From Rhodospirillaceae bacterium (lineage in GTDB: Bacteria; Pseudomonadota; Alphaproteobacteria; DSM-16000; Inquilinaceae): DNA of 64,000 nucleotides. A program made the position numbers and the translations under genes. Location of the stretch: positions 1,035,501 to 1,099,500 of the forward strand of contig JACKIH010000003.1 of the NCBI GenBank assembly GCA_020638575.1, given 5' to 3'. Below, piece after piece: positions 17,078 to 25,460 of the stretch; position 1 is the stretch's first letter; each line of letters opens with the position of its first letter. The notes under the pieces were generated by a model that did no database searches, was not told the origin of the DNA, and saw only the letters and a program-made list of their open reading frames with translations.

Positions 17078-18785
17078 GGGCGATGCTCCGCAAGCGGGAA
17101 AATCCGAGAACACGCCCAGATGGCATCCGGTCTATCTCGTCTTCGTCCTATTCCTTTTTGCGGCGGGCGCCATGGCCGTTCTGGCCTTGGGCACCATTGC
17201 CAATGAAGTAAGCATCGACGTCCGGGAAGGCCGACTTGCGGACCTGCAATCAGAGTTGGGTTCCCGCAATGCCCAAGCGCAGTCCCTGCAGCGGCAGGTA
17301 GCAAGCCTGGAGGCGGAGATTGCATCCCTGACACAGCAGAGGGACGACCTGGAACAGGAGCGCGATGACCTTGAGGCGGTGGTTGGAGGCGCCCGCGATA
17401 CCATTGCCTCGGCAGAACAGGCGCAACGGACTTCCGACCTACTGCAGGCGGATATCCAGGCGGGCCACCGCGAACTGGACGGCCTGCGCCAAGCGCGCGC
17501 CGGATTGTCGGACGAGATCGCCGGTCTGCGCGCGCAGCGCGATGCCCTCGCCGAGGACCTTAGCAACTACGAGGAGATGCGGGCGCAGCGGGATGCAGAA
17601 GTTGCGGCCGCACAAGACACCCTGAGGACTGCGCGATCGGAGCTCAGTCAGGCCCGACAAGATCAGGATCAGGTCGCGACCAGATTGACGGCCGCTCGCG
17701 CTGAAGTTGCCGGACTGCAGCAACGCCGCGACGATCTCACGGCACAAATCGCTGACAGGGAGCAAGCATTGTCCTCGGCCGAGACCCGGCTGGAAGGCCT
17801 GAGCACCAGTTTCGCGGCGCGTACCGAACAGGTGTCGGCTCTGCAAGCCCAAATCTCAGACGCACAGATGCAATTGGCCCAACTGACAGAACGCAGCGAG
17901 GCCGCCCAGGCCCAACAGGAAAGCCTGGCAACAGATATCGCCAACCTCACGTCCACGAGGGATGCCCTGGCGACGCAGATAGCCCAACAGCAGGAAAACC
18001 TGGCCGCGCTCATGACCCGGCAGGACACGGTGGGGGCCCGCATCACCGAACTGCAGAACCAAGCGGCTGCCATGGAGCAGGACATCGCGACCCGCACCGA
18101 AAGGCTGTCGGCGGTTCGCAATCAGGTCACCCAGGCTGAGGCAGATCTGGCAACGATGGCCGAACAGATATCGGCTGCCGAACAGCAAAACACCGGCCTC
18201 ACCACAGCCGTTGCCGACTTGACCGCAACCCGGGATGACCTGTCCGCCCAGGTCGCACGCCTGGAGGGAACACGGGACGGGGTTCAAGCGCATCTAGAAG
18301 ACTTGCAGGCAGCGCTCGACACCGTGGAGCAAACGCTTTCCACCCGTCAGCAGGCCCTGCTCACCCAGATCAGCCAGCAACAAAATCGACTGAACGCGTT
18401 GCGCGAAGACGCCGCTGCGCAGGAGCAGACACTTGCAGATTTCACTCCACGGGTCGCAGCGATGCGGCAGGACGTAGCAGCGCTGGAGGCACAGATCTCC
18501 AGCGGTCGGGACCAACAGCGCAACCTTGACCAGGCAATCGCTGCTTTGCTCAACCGGCGGGATGCCTTGCTGGGAATGGTTGCGGGGCTTCAGAACCAGA
18601 TTACCCGCCTCGCCACGCCTACCGATCGACCGACCGATGAATCCGAAGTCATAGGGAGACAAACGCCGGACGCCATCCCGGATGGGGTGGTTGAAGGCGA
18701 TGCGCCAGATCAGCCCGAAGGCGAAGTCAGCCAAGAAGGAGGCGCCGCCGACCAAGACCCGAACCGGCCCCAGGGTCAGGAGTGA
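17049..18785 (+). CDS. Membrane-anchored long coiled-coil protein
   Basis: A 578-residue protein with a short N-terminal tail, one transmembrane helix (about residues 27-51) and then about 470 residues of almost unbroken heptad-rich coiled coil (repeated LEAQI, LTQQRDDL, ATRTERL-like units). It ends in an acidic, proline-rich tail. There is no enzymatic motif. The low-charge tail ahead of the helix leaves orientation uncertain, but a cytoplasmic rod is plausible. It overlaps the helicase end and is followed 6 bases later by the McrB-like gene, which has the same membrane-helix-plus-coiled-coil layout, so the two rods may pair. The GTG start follows a GGAGG by 12 bases; TTG 17043 (6 bases) is an alternative. 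It may act as a stalk or sensor; it is not a MotA/ZorA homologue by motif. Confidence 0.75.
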   Translation: MSDNLSAPARGDAPQAGKSENTPRWHPVYLVFVLFLFAAGAMAVLALGTIANEVSIDVREGRLADLQSELGSRNAQAQSLQRQVASLEAEIASLTQQRDDLEQERDDLEAVVGGARDTIASAEQAQRTSDLLQADIQAGHRELDGLRQARAGLSDEIAGLRAQRDALAEDLSNYEEMRAQRDAEVAAAQDTLRTARSELSQARQDQDQVATRLTAARAEVAGLQQRRDDLTAQIADREQALSSAETRLEGLSTSFAARTEQVSALQAQISDAQMQLAQLTERSEAAQAQQESLATDIANLTSTRDALATQIAQQQENLAALMTRQDTVGARITELQNQAAAMEQDIATRTERLSAVRNQVTQAEADLATMAEQISAAEQQNTGLTTAVADLTATRDDLSAQVARLEGTRDGVQAHLEDLQAALDTVEQTLSTRQQALLTQISQQQNRLNALREDAAAQEQTLADFTPRVAAMRQDVAALEAQISSGRDQQRNLDQAIAALLNRRDALLGMVAGLQNQITRLATPTDRPTDESEVIGRQTPDAIPDGVVEGDAPDQPEGEVSQEGGAADQDPNRPQGQE

Positions 18786-18791
18786 TACTGA

Positions 18792-21014
18792 ATGACGTTC
18801 CTGAACAGTCTCAGTGCCGACACGGTTGCCCTTGCTATCGCGGCAACGACCGTCGTCATTATTTCATTCGTACTGTCCATTCTCTCCGTCGTCTTTACGA
18901 TTGAACGCAGAAAACTGCCTCAAGCCGTGCGCAATGGCTCTCTGGAAATCCAAGTGGCGTCCAAACAGGCACACCTGGATGACCTGAACCGGCAAATCGT
19001 CGAGACACGCAGGAACCTGACCGAAAGTGCCGAGGCCGAAGCCGAAGCCGGCCATTGGCACAATGTGGTGGACGGGCTGAAGGCTGAATATGCAGGGCTG
19101 GCTGAACAGCGGCGAGAGATCGAGGCCGAACGACAAAGTTATCGCGATGCGGTTGAAGCCCGTGGTGCTGCAGAAAAGGAACTGGGCGACACGTTGGTCG
19201 ATCTTGAACTCAAACAAGCAGAGCTGGAACGGCTAGCTCAGCAGATCGACCAGGCCGAGGCCAAGCTGGGCGCGGGACAAGAGGAACTGGAACAACGCCT
19301 GCGGACCCTGGCGGCCGAATGCGACACCAGGGCCATGGAAGCCCGCGCGCTGGATGAACGGCTGGCGACGGTGCGGGCAGAGTGGGAGACCCTGCACCAG
19401 CAGGTCAGCGACGCAGAGGCAGCCCTCTCACGGCTGGCGGTGGAACGGGCAGAGCTGCAGCGTGCACTGGAGGAGGGCGAAGCGCAGCTTGTCCAGCTCC
19501 AGCGGCAAATCGAGTACCAGGAGCGGCTGGCGGACGAGACCGGGCGTTTGCGCCAGGAGCTGGCCGCCATCCAGCAGGAGCACGAGCACGCCCGCGCCGA
19601 TGTGGAGGCCCTGAAGCAGCAGCGGATCAAACTGGACGACGACGTTGCAGCGCAGGCAGACCGCCACACCCGCCTGCATGCACAGTGCGAAATCCTCGAC
19701 GACCGCCGTGCCCATCTGCAAGAGCAGTGCGAAGCACTGGCGGCGCAGACTGGCGGCCTTCCCGGCGGCAATCCCGGCGGCCATCCCGCCGGGGGCGATG
19801 ACCCGGAGGCCGCCCTGGCCGATCTGCGGCGGGTGCCCGAGTGCCTGAACAGGACCGACTGGCGAGACGAGATCCCAGTCTCTGAAGACGAATCGGCGAT
19901 GCTCGACCGGCTCGCGCTTTGCCTCAAGGACGCAAAGCTGGAATTCCCGCGGCGGACCCTGAATGCCTTCCACACCAGCCTAAAAACCGCCGTCATCAGC
20001 CCCCTGGCGGTGCTCGCCGGGATCAGCGGCACCGGCAAGAGCCAGATGCCCCGTTACTATGCCGAGGTGATGGGCATCCACTTCCTGAAAATCCCGGTGC
20101 AGCCGCGCTGGGACAGCCCGCAAGATTTGTTTGGCTTCTACAACTATCTGGAACAGCGCTACAAGGCGACCGACCTGGCGCGGGCCATGGTCCATCTGGA
20201 TCGTTTCAACTGGCCGGAAGACAGCGGGGCCTATGGCGACCGCATGCTGATGGTTCTATTGGATGAAATGAACCTGGCACGCATCGAATATTACTTCTCG
20301 GAATTTCTCAGCCGCCTGGAAGGCCGACCCATTGATGACGATAAGGCGGACGCGGGCGCGCGCTCCCACAGCGAAATGCTGATCGACATTCAGCGTACCG
20401 AAAAGGGCGTTCACAAGGTCTATCCGGTCCAGAATGTTCTGTTCGTCGGCACGATGAATGAGGATGAATCGACCCTGAGCCTGTCGGACAAGGTGTTGGA
20501 CCGCGCTAATATCCTGCGGTTCGGCAAGCCGAAGGACCTGCAGACGGCGATCCCGGATCACCAGGAGATCGAACGGGCGACCGGCTACCTGTCCCGCCAG
20601 CGCTGGGCCGGCTGGCGAAGATTGTACGAGACTTCGCGGTCGATCAGCTCCGACCAGAAGTCGACGGCCGAGGGGATCGTCAAAGCCATGAATGACGCCC
20701 TCGACCTGATGCATCGCCCGTTCGCCCATCGGATGAACCAGGCGATCCTGCACTACGTCGTCAACTACCCCCAGCGCGATCAGGACTTCCTACGCCACGC
20801 CCTGGCCGACCAGATGGAACTGCGTATCCTGCCCAAGCTGCGCGGCGTCGACGCATCGGCCGGGCACCCGCGGGACGGGCTGCAGCAGCTTGAAGAGATC
20901 GCCCGGAAAAACCTCAACGATCGCGAATTGGCCGCTGCCATCCACACCGCCATCGAGGAGGCGGATGGCGGCGACGGCATGTTCACCTGGCGCGGGCTGT
21001 CGCGCACGGAGTAG
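18792..21014 (+). CDS. Membrane-anchored coiled-coil McrB-type AAA+ NTPase (CnuB-like)
   Basis: A 740-residue protein. Residues 11-36 are one transmembrane helix, 45-325 a long coiled coil, then a short Gly/Pro-rich hinge and a C-terminal AAA+ domain of the McrB type. The Walker A is GISGTGKSQM near residue 410, Walker B VLLDEMNLARIEYYFSEFL near 487, and the McrB signature region VGTMNEDEST followed by DRANILRF lies at about 550-575. McrB is the nucleotide-driven motor of Type IV restriction; fusion to a coiled coil is the hallmark of CoCoNuT CnuB proteins. The next gene encodes an McrC-like partner starting 6 bases after the stop. The ATG at 18792 has a CAGGAG ribosome site. Most McrB proteins are soluble, so the N-terminal membrane helix is unusual. 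Confidence 0.85.
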   Translation: MTFLNSLSADTVALAIAATTVVIISFVLSILSVVFTIERRKLPQAVRNGSLEIQVASKQAHLDDLNRQIVETRRNLTESAEAEAEAGHWHNVVDGLKAEYAGLAEQRREIEAERQSYRDAVEARGAAEKELGDTLVDLELKQAELERLAQQIDQAEAKLGAGQEELEQRLRTLAAECDTRAMEARALDERLATVRAEWETLHQQVSDAEAALSRLAVERAELQRALEEGEAQLVQLQRQIEYQERLADETGRLRQELAAIQQEHEHARADVEALKQQRIKLDDDVAAQADRHTRLHAQCEILDDRRAHLQEQCEALAAQTGGLPGGNPGGHPAGGDDPEAALADLRRVPECLNRTDWRDEIPVSEDESAMLDRLALCLKDAKLEFPRRTLNAFHTSLKTAVISPLAVLAGISGTGKSQMPRYYAEVMGIHFLKIPVQPRWDSPQDLFGFYNYLEQRYKATDLARAMVHLDRFNWPEDSGAYGDRMLMVLLDEMNLARIEYYFSEFLSRLEGRPIDDDKADAGARSHSEMLIDIQRTEKGVHKVYPVQNVLFVGTMNEDESTLSLSDKVLDRANILRFGKPKDLQTAIPDHQEIERATGYLSRQRWAGWRRLYETSRSISSDQKSTAEGIVKAMNDALDLMHRPFAHRMNQAILHYVVNYPQRDQDFLRHALADQMELRILPKLRGVDASAGHPRDGLQQLEEIARKNLNDRELAAAIHTAIEEADGGDGMFTWRGLSRTE

Positions 21015-21020
21015 GTGCCC

Positions 21021-22703
21021 ATGCCATCGGACCTGTACCTCCTGCCCCTGCCGTGGGCCGGCATCACGTATGACCTGCATCCCATCCGTGCGGGCGAAAC
21101 CGTGGACCTTGTCCCCGCCTCAGCCTCCCCCCTTCTTCTGGTGTCCGGTCAATCCGACCGGGTGTTGCTGGACGGGCGAGATGGTCGCTTGGCGAGGGAA
21201 GCGGATTTCCCCTCGCGCGACCCGCGCCTGGGCCGGGTGACCCAGCGCTACCTTTCCCTGCCGTGGCCGGTGCGCGCCGACCATCCCCAAACGCTGCGAC
21301 CCGGCGACTGGCCGCAATCCGTCAGTCTGCGCTGGGGCACCGGGGTGGACCGGCCCAGCCTGCGATCGGCCCCCTCGGGGCAGGGAACGGGATCGCCAGC
21401 GGCGGAGGCGGACCACAACGCAACCGGGCAAACCGCGCAGCCGTCCGGCGGTCCCGCCGGGTTCGCCTATCAGGATTTCGTCCGCCGGCTGATCGGTCGG
21501 ATGGCCGATATCGACACCGTCGTCCAGGACCCCGACCACGCGGCCGATCCGTGGGCGGAAGTCTACCGGAGATGGTCCGACTTCGACCGCCTGCAAGACC
21601 CCCATATGAGCGTGCTGGTGCGCCACGCTCAAACCCTGCAAGGGCTGCTGGAGGACGTGTGCGCCCGCCCCCGCCGGCTGCTGCGGCGGGTTCGCGAGCT
21701 GCAATCGGTCGACCGCGTGCAGGATATCGATGCCCAATGCATGGTGTGGCTGTCGCGCCAGCCGGGGGAGACCATTGCCGAACGCGCCGGGCCCCGCCAA
21801 CGCATCCTGGGGCTGGCGCGCGAGGCCACCGCTGACACCCTGGAAAACCGCGTGTTGCGTGATCTCCTGTGGCGCAGCGACCGTGCCGCCCGCGACTATG
21901 CACGGCTGCATAGCGCCGTTCGCCACAGCCAGCGGGTGCGCCTGGTGGACCGCCATGGCCACCACTGCCGCTTGCTGGAGCGCGAGATGGCGGCCATGGG
22001 GGTGTCGCGGCTGGCCACACCGTTTCAGCCCAATTTCGTGCTGCAGCACGATGTGCGCTATCGGCGGATCCATGCCGCCTGGCTCGACCTCGTGCGCGAA
22101 CGCCAGGTGGAGGACGACAGTTGGCAATGGCAGCATCGAAGCTGGGCAGAATTCTGTACGGCCGCCTTGGCCGCGGCCGCCCGCACCCTGGCCGGCCATC
22201 CGCCAATCGCCGCCTCGCCGGTGGTCCATCGCGCCGAACAGAGCCAGGGGCAATGGCTGATCCATGACAATCCCTTGTTGGTCGCGATGGCCGATCACGG
22301 TGGATGGATCCTGGAGGTACTGGGCCAAAGGGCGCATGTGGGGGTGGTGGACCGCGGGTCGATGGACGCCTTCGGCGCCACCAGTTGGTTGAAGGTCGAC
22401 ACCTTTGGCGGGGAGCCCGCCCGTTATGTGCCGGTGTGGGCCATCCACCCCCGGCCCGGCGCTCCAGGGCTGGATTGCCTGGTCGCCAAGGCTGCCAACG
22501 CGGTCAAGTCCCAGCAGCAATCCGGCTGGCCACTTGTCGGCGGCCTGGTGCTCACCAGTACCGTCGACCCGCAAGACCCCGGCGGCAGCGCCGCGCGATC
22601 GGGGGTGTTCGGGGTGTCCTTCGGCCCCGAACAGATCCAGCTCGCCCTTGGGCTGGAGGAGCTTGGCAACAGCCTGCGCCGATTGGTGGAGGCCGCGACG
22701 TGA
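21021..22703 (+). CDS. McrC/DUF2357-like partner protein (CnuC-like)
   Basis: A 560-residue protein directly after the McrB-like gene. The middle part has the segment TLENRVLRDLLWR and a following helical region resembling DUF2357/McrC-type proteins, which bridge the McrB motor to a nuclease. I cannot find a convincing PD-(D/E)XK catalytic set in the C-terminal part, so nuclease activity is doubtful. A stretch at about residues 115-145 (SGQGTGSPAAEAD...) looks like a flexible linker after an N-terminal beta-rich domain. The ATG at 21021 has GGAG 9 bases upstream; GTG 21015 is possible. Its stop overlaps the start of the Hsp70-like gene. Assignment rests on the weak DUF2357-like match plus gene order. 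Confidence 0.62.
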   Translation: MPSDLYLLPLPWAGITYDLHPIRAGETVDLVPASASPLLLVSGQSDRVLLDGRDGRLAREADFPSRDPRLGRVTQRYLSLPWPVRADHPQTLRPGDWPQSVSLRWGTGVDRPSLRSAPSGQGTGSPAAEADHNATGQTAQPSGGPAGFAYQDFVRRLIGRMADIDTVVQDPDHAADPWAEVYRRWSDFDRLQDPHMSVLVRHAQTLQGLLEDVCARPRRLLRRVRELQSVDRVQDIDAQCMVWLSRQPGETIAERAGPRQRILGLAREATADTLENRVLRDLLWRSDRAARDYARLHSAVRHSQRVRLVDRHGHHCRLLEREMAAMGVSRLATPFQPNFVLQHDVRYRRIHAAWLDLVRERQVEDDSWQWQHRSWAEFCTAALAAAARTLAGHPPIAASPVVHRAEQSQGQWLIHDNPLLVAMADHGGWILEVLGQRAHVGVVDRGSMDAFGATSWLKVDTFGGEPARYVPVWAIHPRPGAPGLDCLVAKAANAVKSQQQSGWPLVGGLVLTSTVDPQDPGGSAARSGVFGVSFGPEQIQLALGLEELGNSLRRLVEAAT

Positions 22704-25246
22704 CGGGCCTTGCCGGGTGGGACCTGAACGGCGGGTGGGATTGGGCAGCATCGCAGGACAGCGAGGCGGTCCCCTCAATCGCCATCCGGCTGGTGGATGG
22801 CGGCATCGACCCGGCCGTGGTGTGCCTGCAACCGGGGAGCGGTGGTTCCCTGGTCGGCGGGGCGGCGGCGACCCTGGCGCCCCATGGCCGCGGCGGCGGC
22901 TGGGGCGATGTCGGGCGGCCAGATCGTCGATTGCGGATCGCCGATGCCCTAGCGGCGCCGGACGCTTTCCCAGATCCCCACACAATTGACCCCGGCCGGG
23001 CGCTGGTGACGGCCCTGGCCGCGATGGCACCCGGCGCGCGCGCAGGGTTTCTGGCCATCCCGGACCACGACGGGTTCGACGAGGAGCATCGGGAAGCCCG
23101 GCTGCGGCGGCTCCGCCAGCCGCGTGCACCGTCCATCACATTGCTATGGCGGCCGATTGCCGTTGTCCTCGGGTGGATCGCCCGCAATCCTGAGGTTGCG
23201 TTGCCTTGGGGTGGAACGCGAGTGGCCGTCCTCGTGCTCGGCGCGCAAGGCGTCAATATCGCCGACATGCTGCTGGTCAAGGACCAGGGGCTGCGGGGCG
23301 ACGTGCTGGCGCCGGAAAGGCAGCGGCCGGGCGTGATGCTTGCCGGGGCTTGGGCGGGACGATGCCTGGCCGGGCATACGGCAGCGCAGACCGAGATTGC
23401 GATCTCTCGATCCCATGACGGGCTCCTGAGAGAGGCATTCGCTGAACGGCGGCTCGACCTGGTTACCCAAGCGCGGACCCCCTGGCTGATGGCATCCGGT
23501 CAGACAGCGCCACCGGAGCCGATCCGCCTGCCCAACGGTGTGTGGCGGCTACTCCCCAAGGTCTCAACTCCGTCCTGTCGGTACCTGCCCGCCATTGACC
23601 CGATGGAGCTGGACGGGCGGTTGACCGGCGCGGACCACATCCTGGTCGCGGGGCCATTTGTCGAAAACGCAGCCTGGCAGCGGCAGGTGCTCGGTGCTTT
23701 GGGGGTGGCGGCGGACGATCGGCGCGTGGTCATCGGTGCCCCCAGCGATGCTGCGCGCGGCTGTCTGGAAGCCGCCCAGCGCCGGGCCCAGGGCGATCCG
23801 ATCTATTTCGACCATCTGCCCCAGCTTGAGATCAACGCCCTAGTCGACGGCGACCCCAAATTCGTCACCCTGATCGCAAAGGGCGAACGAGTGCGCGGCG
23901 GGCAGCCCTACCGTGGGGCCGCAGCCTCAGACTTCGCGCTGCCCAAGGGCGCATCGGCCGTGCAGTTCTACCTGATCAAGGAAGACAAGCCTTGGCCACG
24001 GCACTGGACGGCGGATATCTCGGCCAATGTACCGACATCGACCCATGAATTGCAGGTGACGGTGGAACAGGAACCCGGCCAAGGCCGCGCGCGGGTCACT
24101 CTGCACTCTGACAGCTATGCCCCCTTCCGCACCCAGCCGCATCATCTGGACTGGGACACGATGACGGTCATCGAACGATCGCGCGACGACATCCTGCGGG
24201 AGCTAGCAGACGCCGCGGCATCGCGCAGATATCCTAATGCCAGGCCGTTTCCCGGGCACGGTCTTGCCTGGAGCGCAGCGCCCGGTGGCGGCCCCGTCTG
24301 TGAGGTGTTGCAGGCCTATCTTGATCTGCAGCTACCCGCCGACGGGCGCATACCCGTAGGCCAGAAACGCATTCTGGACCGGCTGGTCGCAGCGTTTCGG
24401 CAGAAGCACGCCCTTGCCTTCCTCAGTAGAAAGTTCGGCCTTCCCGTGCAGGTGGACGAAGACTTGCGGGCGTATTGCCTCGGCACGGATGGCACGCTGC
24501 CTCCGTCGATCCCGGGCATCGATATGCCAGATGCGGCACCGGTCCTGCTCGATGCCGCGCTGGCCAAGGCCGAGCAGGACATCGCGGCGTTGGCGATGCA
24601 CCAGGAAGTCCCTTCCGCCAGGGCGGCGCTCGGAACCTTGCTGAACTTCACCACCTGGTGTTTTGCCCGGGCACCCAACACCACCGCCACCCAACTCCGG
24701 GCCATTGCCGACCGGGAAATCGCCGGCATCCCGACCGGCATCAACTTCAATGTCATCTTCTATGGCCTGGGAAGGATCAGTGACAGCGACGACGCCATCC
24801 GCGCCGCCTTCGATCGCCTCCATCGCCATGCGCTGCAGGGCAAAGCGAAGATTCACCATCTGCGCGGCATCGGGCTCCTGCTGGCCTTTCGTGAACGTGC
24901 CGCCCGCTTGCTGACCCCCAGACAGGCGGATGATTTTCTTCGGTGGGGCGGCGACGCGCTGGCGGGCGAGATTGAAGAGAAGACCTACAAACAGCTTTTT
25001 GCCGTCCTCCTGCAAATGATTGGCGCTCTCTGCCGCTATCGCATGGTCAATCCAGACTTCATGGACAGAAACACGTGTCGGCACACCAGAAATATCTATC
25101 AACTCCTAAAAGCAGCAAATGTACATTTGAGCAATAATAACATTATCAACCGAGATTTCGCCCGTTTCTCCAATGCAATTTTGGACTACATAGATAGTAA
25201 AGGCTCATCTCCAAATATATTGATAAATATTACGTCGTATACTTAG
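22700..25246 (+). CDS. Divergent Hsp70-like protein (CnuH-like)
   Basis: An 848-residue protein. Despite weak similarity, the layout follows the Hsp70 actin-type ATPase: a phosphate-1-like N-terminus (GWDLNGGWDW, in place of the usual GIDLGTT), a segment recalling the Hsp70 VPA...EEQR...NEPTAAAL block (AIPDHDGFDEEHREA ... LLWRPIAVVLGW), a phosphate-2-like strand (VAVLVLGAQGVNIADML) and an adenosine-like region (DHILVAGPFVENAAW). A beta-rich substrate-domain-like part (QFYLIKEDKP) and a long helical C-terminus follow. Hsp70 homologues are known CoCoNuT components proposed to bind RNA. The GTG start overlaps the previous stop (GTGA) with GGAGG about 8 bases upstream. The last 80 codons are strikingly AT-rich. 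Assignment is by pattern, not by a full motif set. Confidence 0.6.
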   Translation: MTGLAGWDLNGGWDWAASQDSEAVPSIAIRLVDGGIDPAVVCLQPGSGGSLVGGAAATLAPHGRGGGWGDVGRPDRRLRIADALAAPDAFPDPHTIDPGRALVTALAAMAPGARAGFLAIPDHDGFDEEHREARLRRLRQPRAPSITLLWRPIAVVLGWIARNPEVALPWGGTRVAVLVLGAQGVNIADMLLVKDQGLRGDVLAPERQRPGVMLAGAWAGRCLAGHTAAQTEIAISRSHDGLLREAFAERRLDLVTQARTPWLMASGQTAPPEPIRLPNGVWRLLPKVSTPSCRYLPAIDPMELDGRLTGADHILVAGPFVENAAWQRQVLGALGVAADDRRVVIGAPSDAARGCLEAAQRRAQGDPIYFDHLPQLEINALVDGDPKFVTLIAKGERVRGGQPYRGAAASDFALPKGASAVQFYLIKEDKPWPRHWTADISANVPTSTHELQVTVEQEPGQGRARVTLHSDSYAPFRTQPHHLDWDTMTVIERSRDDILRELADAAASRRYPNARPFPGHGLAWSAAPGGGPVCEVLQAYLDLQLPADGRIPVGQKRILDRLVAAFRQKHALAFLSRKFGLPVQVDEDLRAYCLGTDGTLPPSIPGIDMPDAAPVLLDAALAKAEQDIAALAMHQEVPSARAALGTLLNFTTWCFARAPNTTATQLRAIADREIAGIPTGINFNVIFYGLGRISDSDDAIRAAFDRLHRHALQGKAKIHHLRGIGLLLAFRERAARLLTPRQADDFLRWGGDALAGEIEEKTYKQLFAVLLQMIGALCRYRMVNPDFMDRNTCRHTRNIYQLLKAANVHLSNNNIINRDFARFSNAILDYIDSKGSSPNILINITSYT

Positions 25247-25460
25247 AAACATGAAAGTTATGATGATGTTCATTACATCAATTGGCCGGATTTCTTTGTA
25301 TTTACGCAGACGAATAGCACGCGACAGCCGAGAACGCGAAGAGCGCTTTGATTAGCTGGCAGGTCAGAGCGATTGGGGCCTCTCCAGCGTGATTGGTATG
25401 ACCTGAGACAACCGCACCGGCGCGGCAGGGCCGGATCGGCTGGAAATATTCCGCCGCAAG
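25247..25460. other. AT-rich gap inside the defence operon
   Basis: This 214-base gap is the only sizeable interruption of the eight-gene operon. The AT-rich character of the end of the Hsp70-like gene continues to about 25330. It could carry a secondary promoter for the terB-brxD-brxHI half. No gene was found. Confidence 0.5.

Noticed and set aside
17049..18785. Membrane coiled-coil protein as a ZorA homologue
   Set aside because: It has one transmembrane helix and no MotA-type motifs; the likeness to Zorya is only in general layout.
21120..23129. A 669-codon minus-strand frame across the McrC-like and Hsp70-like genes
   Set aside because: The plus-strand genes have ribosome sites and coupled starts; the antisense frame has no domain.
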